The notes: generated from the sequence alone by a model not told the origin. Positions 26,334 to 35,061 are shown, counted from the stretch's first letter. The stretch is DNA of 64,000 bases from Massilia phyllostachyos (GCF_021044825.1 NZ_JAJNOC010000005.1:124001-188000), one strand, 5' to 3'. Translations and numbers: made by a program.

Positions 26334-28301
26334 ATGAATCACACCCCTGACGACACCGAACACGACGACGCCTTCCTCGAACGCGAGCTCGACTTCGCCG
26401 AGCGCGGCATCGAGCTGGTCAAGATGGAAGGCCGCGTGTTCCTGCGCTTTTCCGGCGAGGTGCGCTACGAAGGCCTGCGCGTGCCCTACCGCCTGGTGCC
26501 GGCGCGCGGCGTGCTGGCCAAGCCGAGCAAGTGGCGCAAGATGGACATGCTCGCGCGGCGCGAACTACTGGAAGAACGCGCGACGCCAGACGCCATCGAA
26601 GCGCTGCAGACCGAGGCCGAGGAGTTCGTGCGCGACATCGCGGAAGAAGCCGACGATTTCGGCTGGGACCCGATGACCTTCCTGCACGTCCTCGACGAGC
26701 TGGAAACCTCGGAGCCGGCCGAATACGTGTTCCAGCGGATCTCGCAGCGCCTGACCCACGCGGTCGAGCGCGAGCAGGAAGAACGCTTCGCGGCGCGCAC
26801 CAAGGAAAGCATCAACCTGGCCGAGTACCCCGAATCCTTCGAGGTCGCCAGCAAGATGGGCCGCAAGTTCATCGCCCTGCTCGGGCCCACCAATTCGGGC
26901 AAGACCCACCGTGCGATGGAAGCGCTGGCCAAGGCCGACAGCGGCGTCTATCTTGCGCCGCTGCGCCTGCTGGCGCTGGAAAACTACGAGCGCCTGCAGA
27001 ACACGGCCGGCAAAGAGATCGCGGTCAGCCTGATCACCGGGGAGGAGCGCCGCATCGCCGAAGGCGCGACCCACGTCGCCAGCACCGTCGAGATGCTGGA
27101 CACGAAGACGCCGGTGGAAGTCGCCGTCATCGACGAGATCCAGATGCTGGCCGACCGCGACCGCGGCGCTGCCTGGACCGCGGCGGTGTGCGGCGCGCCC
27201 GCGTCGACCGTCTACCTGGTCGGGGCGCCGGAAGCGCGCCGCGCGATCGAGGCGCTGGCCGAGCGGCTGGAAGTGCCGCTGGAAGTCCATGTACTGAAGC
27301 GCATGGCGCCGCTGGCGATGGAGCCGTCGGCGGTGCGCAAGCTCGGCAACCTGCGCCGCGGCGACGCCGTCATCGCCTTCTCGCGCCGCGACGTGCTGAT
27401 GTGGCGCGACATGATCACCGAGAAGGGCCTGTCGGTGGCGACCGTCTACGGCAACCTGTCGCCCGAGGTGCGCCGGGCCCAGGCCGAGCGCTTCCGCGAA
27501 GGGCAGGCCGACGTCGTGGTCGGCACCGATGCGCTGGCGATGGGCCTGAACATGCCGATCGCGCGCATCGTGATGACGACCGCCGTCAAGTACAACGGCT
27601 ACGAGGAAGAGGAAATCTCGGCCGCGCTGGCCAAGCAGATCGCCGGACGGGCAGGGCGCTACGGCGTGCACGAGGAAGGTTTCGTGGCCGGCTACGACGA
27701 TGACACCCACCAGGTCATGCGCGCACTGATGAAGGAAAAGATCCCACCGGTGGCGGCCACCGGCTTCGCCGTCGCGCCCTCGCTGGAACAGCTGCACCGC
27801 ATTTCGTCGGTGACGGGCGAGACGTCCCTGGTAAAGCTGCTCAAGCGCTTCGTCCACAACATCGACGTCCCGGACGGTTTCTTCTACCCGCGCATCACCG
27901 AGGAACAGAACGAGCGCGCCGAGTGGCTCGACACCTTGCCGCTGTCGGTGGCCGAGAAGTTCATGCTGTCGCTGGTGCCGATCTCGAGCCGGGTGCCGGT
28001 GCTGCAAAGCGCCTGGGAGCACTGGGCGCTGTCGCTGGCGAAGAAAAAAATCTGCAAGCTGACGCCGCCGACGCGGGAGCTGTATTACATGAATCTGCAG
28101 GAGGTCGAGGATACCTGCCGCATGTATTCGGCGTATGCGTGGCTGGGGTATCGCGAGCCGGAGCATTTTCCGAGCATCGCGCTGGCGCAGCAGCTGGCGC
28201 GGGAGGCGTCGGAGAGGGTGGATGCGATGCTGCAGCAGCAGAATACGGCGGCGCGGCAGCGGGGGAGTGGTGGACGGACGAGTGGCAAGCGCAGGCGCTA
28301 A
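26334..28301 (+). CDS. Suv3-like DExH-box RNA helicase
   Basis: 655 residues. Walker A GPTNSGKT at about residues 184-191, Walker B/motif II DEIQ at about 267-270, motif III-like VYLVGAPEARRA, and motif VI QIAGRAGRYG. GPTNSGKTHRA and VIDEIQML are diagnostic of the Suv3/mitochondrial degradosome helicases rather than RhlB/DeaD types. About 180 extra N-terminal residues, acidic and alpha-helical, precede the core. It likely unwinds structured RNA for turnover. The final 50 codons shift to G-ending codons and GGG runs, next to the REP palindrome at 28315. Confidence 0.85.
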   Translation: MNHTPDDTEHDDAFLERELDFAERGIELVKMEGRVFLRFSGEVRYEGLRVPYRLVPARGVLAKPSKWRKMDMLARRELLEERATPDAIEALQTEAEEFVRDIAEEADDFGWDPMTFLHVLDELETSEPAEYVFQRISQRLTHAVEREQEERFAARTKESINLAEYPESFEVASKMGRKFIALLGPTNSGKTHRAMEALAKADSGVYLAPLRLLALENYERLQNTAGKEIAVSLITGEERRIAEGATHVASTVEMLDTKTPVEVAVIDEIQMLADRDRGAAWTAAVCGAPASTVYLVGAPEARRAIEALAERLEVPLEVHVLKRMAPLAMEPSAVRKLGNLRRGDAVIAFSRRDVLMWRDMITEKGLSVATVYGNLSPEVRRAQAERFREGQADVVVGTDALAMGLNMPIARIVMTTAVKYNGYEEEEISAALAKQIAGRAGRYGVHEEGFVAGYDDDTHQVMRALMKEKIPPVAATGFAVAPSLEQLHRISSVTGETSLVKLLKRFVHNIDVPDGFFYPRITEEQNERAEWLDTLPLSVAEKFMLSLVPISSRVPVLQSAWEHWALSLAKKKICKLTPPTRELYYMNLQEVEDTCRMYSAYAWLGYREPEHFPSIALAQQLAREASERVDAMLQQQNTAARQRGSGGRTSGKRRR

Positions 28302-28314
28302 CGGGTGCGGTACG

Positions 28315-28348
28315 AACTTGGGTTCCGGCGAAGGCCGGAACCCAAGTT
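28315..28348. repeat. REP-like perfect palindrome, copy 1
   Basis: AACTTGGGTTCCGGC (28315-28329), loop GAAG, and its exact reverse complement (28334-28348). The core GTTCCGGC-GAAG-GCCGGAAC recurs twice at 59941-60044. It lies 13 bp after the helicase stop and could act as a terminator-like structure. Confidence 0.85.
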
Positions 28349-28369
28349 TGCTCGATCAGCCACTAGCCC

Positions 28370-28407
28370 AAGCACGATAAATACCAGCAGTGTACGATCG
28401 TGCTTTT
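28370..28407 (+). promoter_or_regulatory. hairpin with T-run in the thioesterase leader
   Basis: AAGCACGAT (28370-28378) pairs with ATCGTGCTT (28397-28405), followed by TT. It may be a weak terminator for the helicase transcript or a leader hairpin for the thioesterase; it covers a GTG at 28390, which argues against that codon as the start. Confidence 0.4.
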
Positions 28408-28425
28408 AAACAAAGCGACATCACC

Positions 28426-28844
28426 GTGAACCCCAAATACACCCCAGAATCCTTCAACGAATTCGGCCAACCCTACCTCCCCGGCCACCTCGGCATCGTC
28501 ATCACCGAAGTGAGCGAAGGCCGCGTATGCGCCGAACTCCCGGTCCAGCCCCACCTGCTGGCCCCGAACGGCTACCTGCACGCCGGCAGCGTGGTGACCC
28601 TGGCCGACACCGCGGCCGGCTACGCCTGCATCGCCCACCTCCCGGAAGGCGCGAACAGCTTCACCACCATCGAACTGAAATCGAACCACCTCGGCACCGC
28701 GCGCCAGGGCACGATCGCGGTGGTGGCGACCGCCGTCCACCTGGGCCGCACCACCCACGTGTGGGATGCGACCGTGATGGACAAGGACAGCGGCAAGACC
28801 ATCGCCCTGTTCCGCTGTACCCAGATGATTCTTTACCCGAAGGC

Positions 28845-28848
<4 letters not shown>
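28426..28848 (+). CDS. PaaI-family hotdog-fold thioesterase
   Basis: 140 residues from the GTG at 28426; a GTG at 28390 lies inside a hairpin and is less likely. The hotdog motif PNGYLHAGSVVTLADTAAGYAC carries the N-G-x-x-H-G/A-type catalytic region, followed by ELKSNHLGTARQG. PaaI-like enzymes hydrolyse aryl- or acyl-CoA thioesters in the cytoplasm. Codon use in the first 30 codons is unusually C-rich, next to the REP palindrome. Its stop overlaps the stop of the convergent thioredoxin-like gene by 4 bp. Confidence 0.8.
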
Positions 28849-29357
<509 letters not shown>

Positions 29358-29372
29358 GGCGGGTGTCGATGG

Positions 29373-29399
29373 AAAAACGGCAGGACCGCAGTCCTGCCG
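29373..29399 (-). terminator. Rho-independent terminator of the lpoA-yraN-diaA-dolP operon
   Basis: Minus strand: CGGCAGGAC-TGCG-GTCCTGCCG followed by five T residues, 9 bp past the dolP stop codon. Confidence 0.88.
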
Positions 29400-29407
29400 T
29401 TGTTGAA

Positions 29408-30040
29408 TTAGCTCTGGCTTGGTGCCGGCTGGTTGGCGCGCGGGTCTTCGTCCTGGATGTACTCGAAGATCTTCACCACGCGGTTCACGCCCGGCACGCC
29501 CTTGGCGACGTCGGCCGCGATATTGCCTTCGCGCGGGGTGACGAGGCCCATCAGGTAGACCACGCCGCGCTCGGTGGTGACCTTGAAAGCGGTCGCCGAG
29601 ACGGTCTTCTTGTCGACCAGGCTGGCCTTGACCTTGGTGGTGATCAGGGCGTCGTTCGAGCGCGAGGTGTAGCTCGACGGGCCGGCGATTTCCAGCTCGT
29701 TGATGACGGACACCACGTTGTCGATCGCGCGCACTTCGCGCTCGGCCGCGGCCTTCATCGCTTCGTCGCGCACTTCACCGGTGAGCAGCACCTTGCGGTT
29801 GTAGCTGGTCACGTTGACGTGGCCGTTCTCGCCGGTGACCTGCTGCAGCTTGATCTCGGCCTTGACGTTGATCGCCTTGTCCTCGGTCTGCATGCCGATG
29901 GTGCGGCGGTCGTTGCTTGCCAGGGCGGCGGTGGCGGCGCCACCGACGGCCAGGGCGACGCAGCCCGACAGCGAAGTTGCCAGTGCGGTCCCCAGTACGA
30001 TTTTCGAGAGCAGGCCGGCCAGCGGTCGCGTTTGAATCAT
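29408..30040 (-). CDS. dolP: BON-domain outer-membrane lipoprotein, DolP/YraP homologue
   Basis: 210 residues with a lipobox LSGC (Cys27) and two BON domains at about 48-115 ([26 protein letters not shown]-type) and 125-195 ([25 protein letters not shown]). In E. coli DolP is a lipoprotein at the division site that supports envelope integrity and BAM function. Context matches exactly: lpoA, yraN and diaA precede it in the same order. Its start overlaps the diaA stop by 4 bp. Confidence 0.88.
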   Translation of the reverse strand: MIQTRPLAGLLSKIVLGTALATSLSGCVALAVGGAATAALASNDRRTIGMQTEDKAINVKAEIKLQQVTGENGHVNVTSYNRKVLLTGEVRDEAMKAAAEREVRAIDNVVSVINELEIAGPSSYTSRSNDALITTKVKASLVDKKTVSATAFKVTTERGVVYLMGLVTPREGNIAADVAKGVPGVNRVVKIFEYIQDEDPRANQPAPSQS

Positions 30041-30630
30041 TCCTCTTCTCCTCCGAACAGTGCGACGTCGATGCCGTCGCAGATGGCGTGAATCGCGCAC
30101 AGGTGGACTTCCTGGATGCGCGCGGTGCGTGCGTGTTGCACGTTGATGTGCACGTCGGCGTCGGTCAGCAGTTTGCCGAGGGCGCCGCCGTCCTTGCCGG
30201 TGAAGGCCACGATGCGCATCTCGCGTTCCAGCGCGGCTTCGACCGCGGCCAGCACGTTGCCCGAGTTGCCCGAGGTCGAGATCGCCAGCAGGATGTCGCC
30301 GGCCTGGCCGAAGGCCTGCACCTGCTTCGAGAAGATCTCCTTGAAGCTGTAGTCGTTGCCGACCGCGGTCAGGATCGAGGTGTCGGTGGTCAGGGCGATC
30401 GCCGGGAGCGGGAAGCGCTCGCGTTCGAAACGGCCGACCAGCTCGGCAGCGAAGTGCTGGCAGTCGGCGGCGGATCCGCCATTGCCGCAGGCCAGGATCT
30501 TGTTGCCGTTGGACAGGGCGCCAAACATCAGTTCGATCGCCTGCGAAATGGGTTGTGCCAGGGCAGGCGCCGATTTCATCTTGAGATCGGCGCTCTCCTG
30601 GAAGTGAGCGAGGATGCGTTGAGTATTCAT
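30037..30630 (-). CDS. diaA: SIS-domain protein DiaA (DnaA initiator-associating) / GmhA-like
   Basis: 197 residues. A single SIS fold with [36 protein letters not shown]-type signature (motifs [12 protein letters not shown] and [10 protein letters not shown]). The sequence family is shared by DiaA and phosphoheptose isomerase GmhA; the neighbours (lpoA, yraN, dolP) favour DiaA, which tetramerises and stimulates DnaA assembly at oriC. The gene has a -10 TATAAT ending 8 nt before its ATG and no Shine-Dalgarno, so it may also be made from a leaderless transcript. Confidence 0.85.
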   Translation of the reverse strand: MNTQRILAHFQESADLKMKSAPALAQPISQAIELMFGALSNGNKILACGNGGSAADCQHFAAELVGRFERERFPLPAIALTTDTSILTAVGNDYSFKEIFSKQVQAFGQAGDILLAISTSGNSGNVLAAVEAALEREMRIVAFTGKDGGALGKLLTDADVHINVQHARTARIQEVHLCAIHAICDGIDVALFGGEEE

Positions 30631-30638
30631 AGCCGAAG

Positions 30639-30644
30639 ATTATA
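30639..30644 (-). promoter_or_regulatory. -10 element of an internal promoter for diaA-dolP
   Basis: Perfect TATAAT on the minus strand, 8 nt before the diaA ATG. The -35 is weak (TTGCCC at a 20-nt spacing). If used, the transcript would start at or within a base or two of the start codon. Confidence 0.4.
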
Positions 30645-30702
30645 GTGTAGTAGCAACGGTAGGCGGGCAAGAGCGGTAAAAATTGCTTACACTTCAATGA
30701 CC

Positions 30703-31059
30703 TCAGTTAATCACGTCCTTGAGCCACTCGACCTGCTCGCCATCGATGGCGACCACGTCGAAGCGGCAGGGCGGCGCGACGGAAAAACGCAACAGGTAGA
30801 ACTCGGCCGCGCGCACCAGGCGCCGGATCTTGGCGGGTGTGATGCTGGCGGCCGCGCCACCGTGTGCGATATCGGCGCGCTGGCGCACTTCCACGAACAC
30901 CAGGGTGTCGCCGTCGCGCATGATCAGGTCGATCTCGCCCCCCTTGCAGCGGAAATTCTCTTCGACCTTCTGCAAGCCGCGGCGTTGCAGGTAGAGCAGG
31001 GCGGCCTGCTCCCATTGGCGGCCCTGGGCCTGCCGCGACGACAGGCGCAGCGGCCACAT
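30703..31059 (-). CDS. yraN: YraN / UPF0102 nuclease-like protein
   Basis: 118 residues starting at MWPLRLSSRQ; a longer in-frame start would overlap lpoA by about 38 bp. The restriction-endonuclease-like core is visible: ENFRCKGGEIDLIMRDGDTLVFVEVRQR, with the E-x-D-LI-x15-E-V-R pattern of a PD-(D/E)XK fold. Relatives bind or process DNA, but the biological substrate is unknown. It lies 1 bp after the lpoA stop in the lpoA-yraN-diaA-dolP operon. Confidence 0.88.
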   Translation of the reverse strand: MWPLRLSSRQAQGRQWEQAALLYLQRRGLQKVEENFRCKGGEIDLIMRDGDTLVFVEVRQRADIAHGGAAASITPAKIRRLVRAAEFYLLRFSVAPPCRFDVVAIDGEQVEWLKDVIN

Positions 31060-31060
31060 A

Positions 31061-32323
31061 TCATTGCCCGAAGGCCACCGACTCGAACACGCCGCCATCG
31101 CGGTAGACGGTGCCGGTCTCGATGCGGCGGAAGGCCGGCGCGCCGCTGCCCATGTCCACCGACAGGCGGCCGGTCACGCCATCGATCTCGAAGGCGGCGC
31201 CGGGACGCAGCGCCAGTTCGCGCGCGATGCGGTAGGCGTCGATGCCGAGGGCGTAGAGGCGCTGCATGTCGAAGCCGCCCGTGCCGGCGTCCCAGCGCGG
31301 ATAGCTGGCCACCAGCGGGTGTTCGGGCTGCACGGACCAGGGCAGGTCGAGGATGCGCACGCCGCTCAGCTCGGGCGCGGCGGTGGCGGCGTCGCGGCCC
31401 GGATTGACCGAGGCGGTGCCGTAGGTCGGCAGCGAAGTGCCGATAGCGCTGCGCACCTGGCGCAACTGGACCGCGTCGAGGGCCGCGAACACCAGCTGCG
31501 GCGGGTCCTGCTGCAGGCGCGCGCGCAGCTCGGCCAGGGCGTTGCCGTCGACGTAGCCGTCGCTGCTCGGCAGCTCGACCACGTAGTTGCTCAGGCCCAG
31601 CTGCGACCAGCGCGCCGTGAAGGCGCCGGTCAGTCTCTGCTGCCAGGCGGTGGATCCGGTGAGCACCAGGGCGCGGCCGCCCGGCTGTTCCGCCGCGGCC
31701 CAGTCGGCCACCTGGCGCGCCTCGTCCTCGAGCGCGAGGCCGACCACCAGCATGCGCCGCGGGAGCGGGCCGTTGGTTTGCGGATGGTTCAGGGCGATGG
31801 TCGGCTTGCTGACGGCGCCGCTCGCGGCCAGGGCGGCGACTGCCGGGCGGGCCAGGGGGCCGACCACGATGTCGTTGGTTTCGGCCGCGCGCGCGTAGGC
31901 GTCGAGCGTGGCCTGGGCCGAGTCGCCGGTCGGGATCACGTTGACGGTCACGCCGCCGCGGTCGCGCTCGTGGCCGGCCATGAAACCGGCGCGCACCGCT
32001 TCGGCGGGCTGGGCCAGGTTGCCGGATTCGAGCGGCAGCAGGATGGCGATGCGGGTGCCGGCGCCATTGCCGCCGGTGGCGGCGCGCGGGCTGCCGTCGC
32101 TGGACGGCGGCAAGTCGATCGGGTTGGTGACGGCGCGCTCGGCGGGAGCGGGCGGCGTGTAGCGCGACTCGACAGGCGCCGGGCTTGCACTCGGCGCGGC
32201 GGGCGCGCACAATCCGCCCGGAACGCCGCAGCCCGTGTCGGGCGGCAATGGCGTGCTGGTACAGCCGGCCAGCACAGCGAACATGGACGTTGCAAGCAGC
32301 GCCGTGAGATTTTTTTTCAGCAT
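31061..32323 (-). CDS. lpoA: LpoA-like penicillin-binding protein activator lipoprotein
   Basis: 420 residues; lipobox LAGC (Cys21), a proline/alanine-rich linker to about residue 85, then a periplasmic-binding-protein-like (LppC) domain (GTRIAILLPLESGNLAQPAEAVRAGFMAGHE, then LALEDEARQVADWAAAEQPGGRALVLTGS). LpoA spans the periplasm from the outer membrane to activate PBP1a. It is shorter than E. coli LpoA because the N-terminal TPR half is missing, as in many Betaproteobacteria. It heads an operon with yraN, diaA and dolP and is divergent from rsmI. Confidence 0.85.
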   Translation of the reverse strand: MLKKNLTALLATSMFAVLAGCTSTPLPPDTGCGVPGGLCAPAAPSASPAPVESRYTPPAPAERAVTNPIDLPPSSDGSPRAATGGNGAGTRIAILLPLESGNLAQPAEAVRAGFMAGHERDRGGVTVNVIPTGDSAQATLDAYARAAETNDIVVGPLARPAVAALAASGAVSKPTIALNHPQTNGPLPRRMLVVGLALEDEARQVADWAAAEQPGGRALVLTGSTAWQQRLTGAFTARWSQLGLSNYVVELPSSDGYVDGNALAELRARLQQDPPQLVFAALDAVQLRQVRSAIGTSLPTYGTASVNPGRDAATAAPELSGVRILDLPWSVQPEHPLVASYPRWDAGTGGFDMQRLYALGIDAYRIARELALRPGAAFEIDGVTGRLSVDMGSGAPAFRRIETGTVYRDGGVFESVAFGQ

Positions 32324-32334
32324 CGGAATCCCTT

Positions 32335-33240
32335 ATGACAGAACAGCAGACCATCGACATCGCCCGGCTTCCCGTCATGGGCGAGGCGGCCCAGCAGTCC
32401 TATCCTACCGCAACGCTGTATGTCGTGGCTACACCGATCGGCAACGTCACCGACATCACCTTGCGCGCGCTGCACCTGCTGGCGCTTGCCGATGTCGTGG
32501 CTTGCGAGGACACGCGCAAGACCGGCGCTTTGCTGCAACGCTTTGGTTTGAACAAGCAGACCATCGCGGCGCACATGCACAACGAGCGCGAAGTTGCCGA
32601 CAAGATCATCGAGCGTTTGCGCGGCGGACAGCGGGTGGCGCTGGTGTCCGATGCGGGCACGCCGGCGGTGTCGGACCCGGGTGCGCGCATCGTCGATGCG
32701 GTGCGCACGGCGGGCCTGAACGTGGCGCCATTGCCGGGACCGTCGGCGGCGATCACCGCCCTGTCGGCAAGTGGACTGGTGAATGACCGCTTCCACTTCG
32801 TCGGCTTTCTTCCCGCAAAAACGAAGCAGCGCGAGGCGGCCCTCTCGGCGCTGGTGCGCGAGACCTCGACGCTGGTGCTCTACGAAGCGCCGCACCGCAT
32901 CGTCGAATGTGTGGAAGGCTTGATGGCGGTATTCGAGCCGACCCGCCAGGTCGTGTTCGCGCGTGAGCTGAGCAAGCTGTTCGAGGAGGTTTACCGCTGT
33001 CCGCTGAGCGAGGCCCTGGCCTGGGTGAAGGCCGACCAGCACCGCGAGCGCGGCGAGTTCGTCGTGCTGGTGGAAGGGGCGGTGCTCGCGCTTGACGCGC
33101 AGGATGCGGAAGCGGAGCGCATCCTGCAGATCCTGCTCACCGAGTGCTCGGTCAAGCAGGCCGCCAACCTGGCGGCGCAGATCACCGGCCGCAAGAAGAA
33201 CGCGCTGTACGAGCGCGCCCTGCAGATCAAGGGCGAGTGA
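32335..33240 (+). CDS. rsmI: 16S rRNA (cytidine1402-2'-O)-methyltransferase RsmI
   Basis: 301 residues. A tetrapyrrole-methylase fold: LYVVATPIGNVTDITLRALHLLALADVVACEDTRKTGALL-type start (motifs VVATPIGN and CEDTRKT), VSDAGTPAVSDPG, and FVGFLPAKTKQRE. It methylates C1402 of 16S rRNA in the ribosomal P-site region. The first ATG leaves only 11 bp to the lpoA start; an in-frame ATG at 32377 is closer to the usual N-terminus and would leave room for promoters. Divergent rsmI/lpoA is the E. coli arrangement. Confidence 0.93.
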   Translation: MTEQQTIDIARLPVMGEAAQQSYPTATLYVVATPIGNVTDITLRALHLLALADVVACEDTRKTGALLQRFGLNKQTIAAHMHNEREVADKIIERLRGGQRVALVSDAGTPAVSDPGARIVDAVRTAGLNVAPLPGPSAAITALSASGLVNDRFHFVGFLPAKTKQREAALSALVRETSTLVLYEAPHRIVECVEGLMAVFEPTRQVVFARELSKLFEEVYRCPLSEALAWVKADQHRERGEFVVLVEGAVLALDAQDAEAERILQILLTECSVKQAANLAAQITGRKKNALYERALQIKGE

Positions 33241-33438
33241 TTACGCCAGCGCTTCTTTCGCCGCTTCTTCCGGGCTCAAGCCATCGTAGAACTGGTCGGT
33301 GAACCACTCGACCTGTTCCTCGATGTGCTCCTGCGCCTGCTCGAGGGTGGCGCCGCCGGCGACGAGGAATTTTTCCACCTCGATGCACCAGTGGATGAAT
33401 GCCAGCGTTTCCTCGTCGAGTTCTTCTTTCTTTGCCAT
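33241..33438 (-). CDS. small acidic conserved protein
   Basis: 65 residues, MAKKEELDEETLAFIHWCIE at the start, highly acidic and predicted all-alpha, with EHIEEQVEWFTDQFYDGLSPEEAAKEAL at the end. AAGGAAAG precedes the ATG. I do not recognise the family or function. Its stop abuts the rsmI stop (tail to tail), and the YjjG-like phosphatase gene lies 35 bp upstream on the same strand. Confidence 0.65.
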   Translation of the reverse strand: MAKKEELDEETLAFIHWCIEVEKFLVAGGATLEQAQEHIEEQVEWFTDQFYDGLSPEEAAKEALA

Positions 33439-33473
33439 GTGCTTTCCTTGTGTGATGGGCGGATTGTAGCGCG

Positions 33474-34175
33474 TCACGCGGCGAGCAGGCCGCGCAGCGC
33501 CGGGACCACTTGGTGCAGCGTCGCCACTTCCACGGTGGGACGGGCCTGCGACTCGTTCGCCAACGCCTCCGGATTGAACCAGCAGCTCTCGATGCCGAAG
33601 CGGTTGGCGCCGAGGATGTCGGCGTCGAGCCGGTCGCCGACGATGATCGTCTCGGCATGCGAAAAGGCGCGCGCCATTTTCACGGTGTAGTCGAAGAAGC
33701 GGCTGTCCGGCTTGGCGTGGCCGCAGCCGTCCGAGGTGGCGACAAAGGACAGGTGCACGTGCAGCTTCGACGCGGCGATGCGGCGCTGCTGGACGTTGGC
33801 GGCGCCGTTCGTGATGATGCCCACTTCGCCGATGCCGGCCAGGGTCTCGCACAGCTGCTGGGCGCCGTCGATCAGCACTACATTGTCGGGCAGCGACTCG
33901 AGGAAGAGGTGGCTGGCGGCTTGCGGATCCAGGTCGAGTCCGTTCGCGGCGAAGGTATGGCGGAAGCGCTCCACTTTCAGGAATTCCTTCGACACGGTAC
34001 CGAGTTCGAATGCCCGCCACAGCGCCACGTTGATCGCCTGATAGCTGGCGAACAAGCCGTCGGGCAGCGTGGGCATGCCGAGCTCGCGCATCGTGTGGGC
34101 AAAGGACAGTTGTTCGGAAGCTTTGAAATCGAGCAGGGTGTCGTCGAGGTCGAACAGGAAGAGTCGGTGTTTCAT
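33474..34175 (-). CDS. HAD-superfamily hydrolase, YjjG-like pyrimidine 5'-nucleotidase
   Basis: 233 residues. HAD motif I FDLDDTLLDF with nucleophile Asp9 and Asp11, motif II IITNGAANVQQRR, motif III Lys in GHAKPDSRFF, and motif IV VGDRLDADILGAN. The IITNGA...VQ-RR pattern and length match YjjG, which dephosphorylates non-canonical and pyrimidine nucleoside monophosphates. Cytoplasmic housecleaning role inferred from family. Confidence 0.85.
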   Translation of the reverse strand: MKHRLFLFDLDDTLLDFKASEQLSFAHTMRELGMPTLPDGLFASYQAINVALWRAFELGTVSKEFLKVERFRHTFAANGLDLDPQAASHLFLESLPDNVVLIDGAQQLCETLAGIGEVGIITNGAANVQQRRIAASKLHVHLSFVATSDGCGHAKPDSRFFDYTVKMARAFSHAETIIVGDRLDADILGANRFGIESCWFNPEALANESQARPTVEVATLHQVVPALRGLLAA

Positions 34176-34199
34176 CGCCTCAGTGTAACATCCGGTCCG

Positions 34200-34817
34200 C
34201 TACCATTTGCAGCCGTGGTCCTTCTTGTCCATCATGAGAAACAGCGGCGCCAGCAGCCCGCCGGGCAGGCCGTCCTTGCAGTTGGGACGCTTGGCCCGGC
34301 TGATGGCGCGGGCGGCCTTCGTTTCCGTTTCCAGCGGCGGGTCGGGGAACTGGGCATGGGCCGTGCCCTCGATGCCGAGCTTGGTCCGGCCGGCCAGCTC
34401 GCGCGCGGTTCCCCTGGCCGCGTTCATGTCGAATTTCGGCGCATCGCCAGGCGTCGCCTCTGGAGGAGCTGGCTCGACGGAGAAGGCATCCGCCGGCGTG
34501 TCCTGTTCGGGCGCCGCAGGCACGGCGATGACGGGTTTCGGTGCGGAGCGGCGTGCGCTGCGCGGCGCTGACGGCTCGGCAGGCGCGCGTGGCGCGGGTT
34601 CCACCTCCGGTGTCGAAGGCGGGGGTGGTGGCGGCAGGATGCGCACCGCGATGGACGAGGGGGGATCGGGCTCGAAGGCGGGCAGCGATGGCCCGCCATG
34701 GCGATACGCAAACATCAGCATCACGTGCACGGCAATCGACACGCTGACGCCGATGAGGACACGTTTGTTCCCCCGCGTGAAACCCACATCACCGTTGTGC
34801 CGCGCTGCCAGATTCAC
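34200..34817 (-). CDS. single-span proline-rich periplasmic protein, TonB-like layout
   Basis: About 205 residues if the GTG at 34817 is used (AGG lies 7 nt upstream); a TTG at 34856 or a GTG at 34787 are alternatives. A basic N-terminus (FTRGNKRVLIG) is followed by one membrane helix (VSVSIAVHVMLMF) and a proline/alanine/glutamate-rich stretch (LPPPPPPSTPEVEPAP), the layout of TonB/energy-transducer proteins. The C-terminal part (RPNCKDGLPGGLLAPLFLMMD) does not show the TonB C-terminal YP motif. No exbB/exbD neighbours. Function unknown. Confidence 0.6.
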   Translation of the reverse strand: MNLAARHNGDVGFTRGNKRVLIGVSVSIAVHVMLMFAYRHGGPSLPAFEPDPPSSIAVRILPPPPPPSTPEVEPAPRAPAEPSAPRSARRSAPKPVIAVPAAPEQDTPADAFSVEPAPPEATPGDAPKFDMNAARGTARELAGRTKLGIEGTAHAQFPDPPLETETKAARAISRAKRPNCKDGLPGGLLAPLFLMMDKKDHGCKW

Positions 34818-34887
34818 AATATTGCCTGTTTGACCGTGTCGAAGAATGCAACACAATGCCTTAGTTTCTTTATTTTGCCCTTAAACC

Positions 34888-34916
34888 TTGACCTGGTCAC
34901 CCCATCAGGATATGAT
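34888..34916 (+). promoter_or_regulatory. sigma-70 promoter of tRNA-Pro
   Basis: TTGACC (34888-34893), 17-nt spacer, TATGAT (34911-34916), placed about 10 bp before the tRNA 5' end. Confidence 0.75.
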
Positions 34917-34925
34917 CTGCCTTCT

Positions 34926-35002
<77 letters not shown>

Positions 35003-35010
35003 GTATCAAG

Positions 35011-35044
35011 AAAAAAGCCGACAGTGAAAGCTGTCGGCTTTTTT
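35011..35044. terminator. bidirectional Rho-independent terminator
   Basis: AAGCCGACAG-TGAAAG-CTGTCGGCTT flanked by A6 on the left and T6 on the right. It ends the tRNA transcript on the plus strand and the secreted-protein gene on the minus strand. Confidence 0.9.
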
Positions 35045-35061
35045 CGTTAACGCGCCTGTTT

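Noticed and set aside
26565-28166. 533-codon minus-strand frame opposite the helicase
   Set aside because: Antisense to a gene with all helicase motifs; no features of its own.
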